Positions 55,601 to 59,376 of a stretch of DNA of 59,376 nucleotides are shown piece after piece (position 1 is the stretch's first letter; each line of letters opens with the position of its first letter). The DNA comes from Lewinellaceae bacterium SD302 (GTDB lineage: Bacteria; Bacteroidota; Bacteroidia; Chitinophagales; Saprospiraceae): contig PDLQ01000029.1 in assembly GCA_002591745.1 (NCBI GenBank), positions 1 to 59,376 on the forward strand, written 5' to 3'. The translations under genes and the position numbers were made by a program. The notes under the pieces were generated by a model. The model was not told where the DNA came from. It did not search any database and saw only the letters and a list, made by a program, of their open reading frames with translations.

Positions 55601-58209
55601 ACCAGTGGCTCCGTTCCGGGGATGGTCTGTCCGTTGAAATTAGGATCAGGGTCGAACCATAACGCGGTAATTGTACCGTCGCTTGAACTGTTCAGGCTCA
55701 CCGGACTCAGCAGGTTGCTGTTAGAACTACTGGCGTCCGAATCGAATTCCAGATTCGCAGCCGGGTAAGTGATGTTGAACTGGAAACCGGTGATCAGAGT
55801 GAAGTTGGTCACGTCAAAATCAAGACAAACCTGATCACCTACCTCAGCATCACACACATCCTCGATACAGATGGTCAGGTCACTACCGTTTACCTCACAT
55901 TCGGGTTCGGTCATACAGGGCTGACAGTCAGGTCCACCACAGTCTACCCCGGTTTCGTTTCCGTTTTGAATACCGTCGAAACAGTTGGACGTTACGCCAC
56001 CACAACCCGGGCCGTTAATACTGCCGTCGAAAAGGGTCAATGGTACATCTCCACCGGCATCGTTAAAGCTGGTTTCCTCCATCGTGACTAGCGAAGTAGC
56101 AGTGCTTTGTACGGTGAAACAAATGTTGACCAGTGGCTCCGTTCCGGGGATGGTCTGTCCGTTGAAATTAGGATCAGGGTCGAACCATAACGCGGTAATT
56201 GTACCGTCGCTTGAACTGTTCAGGCTCACCGGACTCAGCAGGTTACTGTTGGAACTACTGGCGTCCGAATCAAATTCCAGATTCGCAGCCGGGTAAGTGA
56301 TGTTAAACTGGAAACCGGTGATCAGAGTAAAGTTGGTCACGTCAAAATCAAGACAAACCTGGTCACCTACCTCAGCGTCACAGACATCCTCGATACAAAT
56401 GGTCAGGTCACTACCGTTCACCTCACACATTGTCTGAGTCATACAAGGGGCGCAATCCGGCCCACCACAGTCGATGCCAGTTTCGCTACCATTCTGGATA
56501 CCGTCAGTACAGCTACTGCCCCCAAAACAAGCCGGGGCATTTACGCTACCGGTGGTCAGGTCGATGGGACTGATGTTTGCTCCCGTTACGGTGCCCGCAG
56601 TTACCAATGAAAGATTGATCGTCGTGCTAGCTGTGTTTTCGGTAACGAAGCAAAACTCGAACAGTTCCGCCTCCGGCGGGAGACTAACTCCCTGAAACTC
56701 GACGGTCGGGTCTGTCCAGGTTACGACTAATTGACCATCGTTGTTACTGGCTACCTGCTCGGCACTTAATAACGCAGAGTTCGCAGTGTAGCTGGTGTAC
56801 TCCAGGTTCCCCGCCGCATAGTTTACCCGAAACTCGAAGCCGGCCACATCGGTAAAGTTGGTCGTGTTTATGCTAACGCAAGCCGTTTCTCCGGCTACCG
56901 GATCAACGCATACGTTTTCTACACAGAATGTAAGGTTACTGGAACCTTCTCCACAGTTTTCGCTCATCTGACAAGGAGCACAATTCGGGCCGCCACAGTC
57001 GATGCCGGTTTCTCCCTGATTCTGGATTCCGTCATTACAACTTGGCATAACCATGCAAGGAGCACAATCGGGACCACCACAGTCTACGCCGGTTTCGTTC
57101 CCATTCTGGATATTGTCATCACAGGTTGATACACCGCCGCCGTTGACGGTACCGGGATTGAGAATTACATTCAGTTCATTACCGGCAGCATCGAAGCCTT
57201 CGATCCCGATCGGGTTACCACTAAAGACTACGTTGGTTCCCGTATTTTGCAATACGGTGAAACAAATGGTAAACATGAGGGTATTATCGGGAAGGGTTTC
57301 TCCGATCTCGTCTGGTTGAAAGTAATTCCAGCTCACCCGTATCTCCCCGGGGTTGGCCCCGGGCTGTACCACGCTAAGGTCGAAGAAGACCTGATTAGAC
57401 GCTTGGGTAAATTCCAGTACGGTCGGGTCATAATTAATGGTGTATTGAAAACCGCCGATCCCATTAAAGTTCTGGGTGATAATATCCAGGCAGACTTCGT
57501 CTCCTACGTTTCCACTGGTCGAACTCATAGAGAAGATCAGATCATCTTCGTTTACCGGATCGCAGGGAGCGCAGTCAGGGCCACCACAATCGACACCTGT
57601 TTCACTGCCGTTTTGGATACCGTCATTACAGGTGGGCATCACCATACAGGGAGCACAATCGGGGCCACCACAATCAACGCCGGTTTCGTTACCGTTTTGG
57701 ATACCGTCATCACAGGTGGGGTTTCCTCCACCGATGCCCTCGTTTACAACTCCATTATTGGTCTCAAAATCCGGGATGCTGGCTCCGTTGATCTCAGAAA
57801 ACTCTATCGGTAACGGATCATTGGAGAATACCACGTCGGTTTCCACTTCCTGCAGCACCGTGAAACAAATCTCAGCGATTAGAAAAGGATCGTTTTCTAC
57901 AATGCCACTAGCACTAAAGGTGTTCCAGGTCACGCGTACGTCGCCCGGATCATTGTGAATGATAAAAACCGGCTGACCAACCAAGGTTTGGCCCATCCCG
58001 GAAATCCATTCCAGTACAACGGGGTCGTAATTGATACTGAATTGAAAACCTCCGACGTCGTCGAAGTCATCGCCGGTCACGTCCAGGCAGACTTGCTGGC
58101 CGACGGAGGCGGAGGCGCTTTCCAGCGAAACGCTGAGCGGTGTTTGCGCGGTCAGTGCCGTGCTGAATAGCAGCAAAGCCCCCACCAGCAGGGAGTAGAA
58201 TCCTTTCAT
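49645..58209 (-). CDS. Giant T9SS cargo: multi-cohesin and SprB-repeat surface protein
   Basis: A 2854-residue protein with a signal peptide ending in TALTAQ. Residues about 25-1870 hold some 11 cohesin-like domains (pattern VGDQVCLDFDVTNFTLITGF, then a WFDP/VSWN strand and a CFTV strand). Many are separated by a cysteine module ending ETGVDCGGPDCAPC, about ten copies. Three neighbouring cohesins (572-1100) are nearly identical. Residues about 1880-2740 carry about 11 SprB-type repeats (QPTCHDDTDGSIELVVTGP, SYLWSNDETTQDLTNLEAG). The last 100 residues are a type B sorting domain (NVITPNGDGLNESF, LEIYNRWGQLVY). It is probably a long surface filament or adhesin involved in adhesion or gliding. 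The PorP/SprF gene follows in the same operon. Confidence 0.93.
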   Translation of the reverse strand: MKGFYSLLVGALLLFSTALTAQTPLSVSLESASASVGQQVCLDVTGDDFDDVGGFQFSINYDPVVLEWISGMGQTLVGQPVFIIHNDPGDVRVTWNTFSASGIVENDPFLIAEICFTVLQEVETDVVFSNDPLPIEFSEINGASIPDFETNNGVVNEGIGGGNPTCDDGIQNGNETGVDCGGPDCAPCMVMPTCNDGIQNGSETGVDCGGPDCAPCDPVNEDDLIFSMSSTSGNVGDEVCLDIITQNFNGIGGFQYTINYDPTVLEFTQASNQVFFDLSVVQPGANPGEIRVSWNYFQPDEIGETLPDNTLMFTICFTVLQNTGTNVVFSGNPIGIEGFDAAGNELNVILNPGTVNGGGVSTCDDNIQNGNETGVDCGGPDCAPCMVMPSCNDGIQNQGETGIDCGGPNCAPCQMSENCGEGSSNLTFCVENVCVDPVAGETACVSINTTNFTDVAGFEFRVNYAAGNLEYTSYTANSALLSAEQVASNNDGQLVVTWTDPTVEFQGVSLPPEAELFEFCFVTENTASTTINLSLVTAGTVTGANISPIDLTTGSVNAPACFGGSSCTDGIQNGSETGIDCGGPDCAPCMTQTMCEVNGSDLTICIEDVCDAEVGDQVCLDFDVTNFTLITGFQFNITYPAANLEFDSDASSSNSNLLSPVSLNSSSDGTITALWFDPDPNFNGQTIPGTEPLVNICFTVQSTATSLVTMEETSFNDAGGDVPLTLFDGSINGPGCGGVTSNCFDGIQNGNETGVDCGGPDCQPCMTEPECEVNGSDLTICIEDVCDAEVGDQVCLDFDVTNFTLITGFQFNITYPAANLEFDSDASSSNSNLLSPVSLNSSSDGTITALWFDPDPNFNGQTIPGTEPLVNICFTVQSTATSLVTMEETSFNDAGGDVPLTLFDGSINGPGCGGVTPNCFDGIQNGNETGVDCGGPDCQPCMTEPECEVNGSDLTICIEDVCDAEVGDQVCLDFDVTNFTLITGFQFNITYPAANLEFDSDASSSNSNLLSPVSLNSSSDGTITALWFDPDPNFNGQTIPGTEPLVNICFTVQSTATSLVTMEETSFNDAGGDVPLTLFDGSINGPGCGGVTPNCFDGIQNGNETGVDCGGPDCVPCATCNDGIQNGNETGVDCGGPDCQPCMTEPMCEVNGDELTLCIEEVCGDVGDIVCLDFDVTNFTLITGFQFDIIYPAANLEFVPGQSSSNSNLLSPVSFNSSTDGEITSLWFDPNPLFEGQTIPGTEALVTICFEIETAASSTITIVDESFNDEGGDVPLTLFEGSVNGPGCGTQPECNFNGVMDGLETGVDCGGPLCPPCTSGQEDLTLNVSSASVNVGDQACLDVTVENFTNMRVLDLTLNFNSTNLQVASIITTNQLPGLDINDFTIDQAGGTINLNWTGNVGAALADGTILFTVCYNTLTEAVTNVQFDGGSSGLDGDGNQVTLLLNNGTVTAVNNFENLTFVMASGSGPEGSQVCLDILAYNFTDVTAFSFTINYDPLILSFDEIVSNPDFPPGGGFTFNEVSPGEVTVLWQYLPPDFNGITADDGDSPGEVCFTVIEACETEVEFTDSGTDITATDNNGMTLDVDTVDGFVNAGTPCDGGMNPDNLIIDITNANGLAGEEVCVDFIVTNFTGLDELSFTINYENENVSFSGVENFGLGSIAPSNFTVGPLGTITFEWESPSDLGQTIASGGTLFSLCFTVNEVTPTPVNFAATPVPIQARNAAGSNVGVVPSNGMINANAPTGDDLTLVMCCIDGEVGDIVEVPIKVYNFDGVTGFQFGVSYDPASLDFLGATDEEALPFIFTSNPNPGDIRVSWTESGGGCVDLVDGTILMVLEFEILSLDAATVAFSSSPFPIEVLSCDNQLIDTEVVNCAINGDGMPTVVDIIITQPTCHDDTDGSIELVVTGPTNLSYNWNPNPNGDTGPTLTGVGPGTYTFQVVNNDTGESTMGSATIPAGDELFVNTVAVEDITCTDEEDGSIQINPNGGIGTNYTIDWSGNLQDNVLQQLGLDAGTYGVTVIDENGCEVSESYTINEPPPLTFIGSVTDIGDTPGAININITSPGTPGSGYNFSWTGPEAFTANTQNLSGLTVPGTYCLVMLDGNGCPASQCFTVEESLNGFVQVTQACFGELGSIDLTVSGGEMNDYTFNWSGPGGFMADTEDIDGLQPGNYSVTVTSGGNMIVIGATLEAAIAITSSAAVTPATDGNNGEIDLTPAGGQPPYSYLWSNDETTQDLTNLEAGEYCVTITDSQGCENSDSCYVVEDDVIVDLPVLVSIEAVPTNCSDSDDGQATIVLMGGQGPYMATTMPGGISATSVNDSIVFTDLAPGNYTFDVNDNLGNPVLPPPTVTVTAPTAITLDMISLVSDADDGACAGSITIMPVGGTGSYDYEWNIIGVDGPQISGLCAGEYAVILTDENACVFEFGPFTIEQITASGETTDVACEGDESGSIDLTVDGGAEPFTFAWRLMGSSTVFATSEDVEDLAAGVYEVTITDETGASLTEQFTIGTSLGFSFSATVTSNFNGSQVSCSGAADGSARVDVSGLGNFSYEWFDADGNLVGVDSVISGLEAGTYSYMILSDDGCEDGGEVVITEPTRLDVVANVVSVSCFNERDGVISLDVSGGTVAGNYSYEWSNGGSLSQIQFLLEGDYSVVVTDDNGCSIQRTYEVEGPPELVATVESTDANDGCNGTVTVIPLTTGAANFNYRWLQLPDQGNNPVAQNLCPGDYIIEVFDENRCQTITVTATVRDRRFPCLSERNVITPNGDGLNESFILFCTDGGEVTSNTLEIYNRWGQLVYQVNDYNCSTDGGLNCFEGRTNGGDILPAGPYYYVLDYTNPIGEVQQKRGSLTIVLE
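54912..56495. repeat. Three near-identical tandem 528-base coding repeats
   Basis: Copies start at 54912, 55440 and 55968, each beginning GAATGCCGTCGAAACAG or a close variant. The period is exactly 528 bases, or 176 codons, equal to one cohesin domain plus one cysteine module. Differences between copies are few and mostly single bases, which points to recent duplication or gene conversion. Confidence 0.95.
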
Positions 58210-58268
58210 CTTAAAATCAACATTTTTGGGAATTATGACAATCTGGGCTTAGGCGGTAACGGGAAAAA

Positions 58269-59078
58269 CTAGCGGCCGTTACCCCGAAAAATAACCTTCC
58301 GGCTGAAAATTCCGCCGTTGGTCTCAATCTTAAATATATACACTCCGGCGGTCGGCAGCTCATCAGCTCCCACGGATACGAATTGCTCGCGGCCGGTCAG
58401 CTCAATGGTGCGTACAAAGATTTCTTTGCCCGTAGTACTATACGCCTTCAGCGTTGCCAGACCAGTGCCCAACTCCGTGATCCGAAGGGTTGTTTTATCT
58501 TGGAATGGGTTGGGGGAAGCGACGAAGCGCAAGTCCTCTGTAGTTAACACTGCTACTTTGCTAGGCGTACCAACAGTAACGGTTCCGTCATCGTAGTCGG
58601 CCGGCAAACTATTATTATCCGTATTCGCTACAACCTGACCTACCGGAGTACTGGAAAAGTTGACATCAAAAATACTGTTATTCGGCCCTTCCACATCCAG
58701 AATCAAGGTAAATAAGATGTCTCCGTCTTCCAGGTTATAGCCGCTCAGACTCATATCGAAGTGAAGGTAACCAAGACGACCTTCACTCACTTGAGACAAA
58801 TTGAAACTGGATTGCTCGCTGGCACCCAGCGCCAGGTTTGTCAGTCCATTAAATTCGAGATCGTCAGCGTCCCATTCCAGGCTGAACTGCACGCCACCGA
58901 TATCGCTAAAGTTTTCCACTCTAACGTTCAAGGCAATATCTTCATCAATTGTGGATTCTACGTTCTCGACGTAGAAGCGGACGTCGTCCTGGGCGGAAAG
59001 CGATCCGCTACACAGTAAACAAAACGACAGGGCAAAGAATAGCAGCCCGCGGGTATGCGACAGTTTGTTCATCATCAT
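58269..59078 (-). CDS. Single-cohesin protein with T9SS type A sorting tail
   Basis: With the first of three consecutive ATGs (59078) the product is 269 residues. A signal peptide ends in GSLSAQ. One cohesin-like domain follows (about 30-165: IALNVRVENFSDIGGVQFSL, then GRLGYLHFDMSLSG). The last 80 residues are a type A sorting domain (RFVASPNPFQDKTTLRITEL, LPTAGVYIFKIETNG, FSRKVIF). The frame reaches a TTG at 59096, which is less likely. It lies 59 bases upstream of the giant cargo gene and is probably cotranscribed with it. A TACTTTG motif copy occurs inside (58554-58560). Confidence 0.9.
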   Translation of the reverse strand: MMMNKLSHTRGLLFFALSFCLLCSGSLSAQDDVRFYVENVESTIDEDIALNVRVENFSDIGGVQFSLEWDADDLEFNGLTNLALGASEQSSFNLSQVSEGRLGYLHFDMSLSGYNLEDGDILFTLILDVEGPNNSIFDVNFSSTPVGQVVANTDNNSLPADYDDGTVTVGTPSKVAVLTTEDLRFVASPNPFQDKTTLRITELGTGLATLKAYSTTGKEIFVRTIELTGREQFVSVGADELPTAGVYIFKIETNGGIFSRKVIFRGNGR

Positions 59079-59190
59079 GGGATTACGCGGCAGCAAAGCA
59101 CTGCTCGGGTTGGGATATAAAGTTGCGCTAAGTTAGTTATTTTTTTTCGGCTGCTTCCCCGAACGGGCGAAAGTCGTTATCAAAACAAAA

Positions 59191-59226
59191 AAACTCCCCG
59201 CCGAATATTGCATTCGACGGGGAGTT
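59191..59226. terminator. Terminator between two T9SS cargo genes
   Basis: AAACTCCCCGCCGAAT pairs with ATTCGACGGGGAGTTT, one mismatch, loop of four or five bases. Read on the minus strand it is followed by a T-rich tract (complement of CAAAACAAAAA), so it terminates the cargo gene at the window end. Confidence 0.85.
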
Positions 59227-59276
59227 TGCTGTACGGTCACGATCAGATCGAGTCCGTTGAATCAGTATTTTAGTGC

Positions 59277-59376
59277 TTACTTAACAACCACCATTTTCTT
59301 GGTAGCGGTGAAGTCACCGGCAACCAGGGTGTAAGTAAGTACACCGGTAGCACCGAGCTCGGCGCGCGTGATGTTC
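59277..59376 (-). CDS. T9SS cargo protein, C-terminal end only
   Basis: The last 32 codons of a gene that begins beyond the window. They read NITRAELGATGVLTYTLVAG followed by DFTATKKMVVVK, the end of a type A sorting domain. Nothing can be said about the passenger. Confidence 0.8.
   Translation of the reverse strand, partial: NITRAELGATGVLTYTLVAGDFTATKKMVVVK

Noticed and set aside
54912..56495. Possible CRISPR-like direct repeats
   Set aside because: The repeat unit is 528 bases without spacers and is fully coding for cohesin domains.
52186..57958. Plus-strand open frames of 70-190 codons opposite the giant cargo gene, three of them nearly identical
   Set aside because: They mirror the minus-strand cohesin repeats, have no signal peptide or family, and owe their similarity to the 528-base coding repeat.

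Overview
The window comes from a member of the Bacteroidota, most like the Saprospiria (Lewinella/Haliscomenobacter-type). This placement is an inference from gene content: two core parts of the type IX secretion/gliding machinery (SprE/PorW, GldB), a PorP/SprF membrane protein, several cargo proteins ending in type A or type B T9SS sorting domains, Bacteroidota-specific families (DUF4294, DUF2490, DUF2853), promoter -7 boxes of the TAnnTTTG type, and almost no Shine-Dalgarno sequences. I saw no tRNA, rRNA, CRISPR array, insertion sequence or phage gene.

Layout. 1-5.5 kb: 3' end of a T9SS cargo gene, a family 2 glycosyltransferase, and sprE/porW. 5.9-15 kb: M23 peptidase, Na+/Ca2+ exchanger, GH15 glucosidase, lptB, a HtrA protease, an HD protein and a GT39 membrane glycosyltransferase. 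15-19.7 kb: a hairpin-rich gap, an outer-membrane barrel, gldB, holA and a double-DUF302 lipoprotein. 20-30 kb: pdxA followed by an orphan T9SS sorting domain, an MscS channel, adenine deaminase, an RsmI-like methylase, a low-complexity secreted protein, DUF2853 and clpB. 30-43 kb: a DUF1800/DUF1501 pair, DUF697, DUF4294, a Fic protein with an operator-like double palindrome at its start codon, GNAT, NifU, a cysteine-dioxygenase-like cupin, a beta-helix lipoprotein, and a His-tailed lipoprotein coupled to an SDR. 43-48.3 kb: envelope proteins, including a three-gene LVIVD/outer-membrane operon, a DUF3089 lipoprotein and a second SDR. 48.6-59.4 kb: a surface locus on the minus strand with a PorP/SprF gene, a 2854-residue cargo protein with about 11 cohesin-like domains and about 11 SprB-like repeats, a single-cohesin T9SS protein and the tail of another T9SS cargo.

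How the genes work together. The strongest theme is T9SS export: machinery genes are scattered across the window, while the end of the window holds a cargo gene adjacent to its likely PorP/SprF partner. The remaining genes are mostly ordinary housekeeping or envelope functions arranged singly or in short operons.

Unexplained structure lies mainly between genes. A roughly 20-base word (TTGCTACTTTG, two bases, AGCCAAA) recurs more than 15 times on both strands, mostly pointing into a gene start and often as inverted pairs. Two of the gaps carrying it hold homologous 155-200 bp MITE-like elements. Two other gaps carry arrays of different short palindromes joined by a TTTTGGAC word. These, the Fic operator, two possible microprotein genes and the multi-cohesin locus are the points most worth following up.
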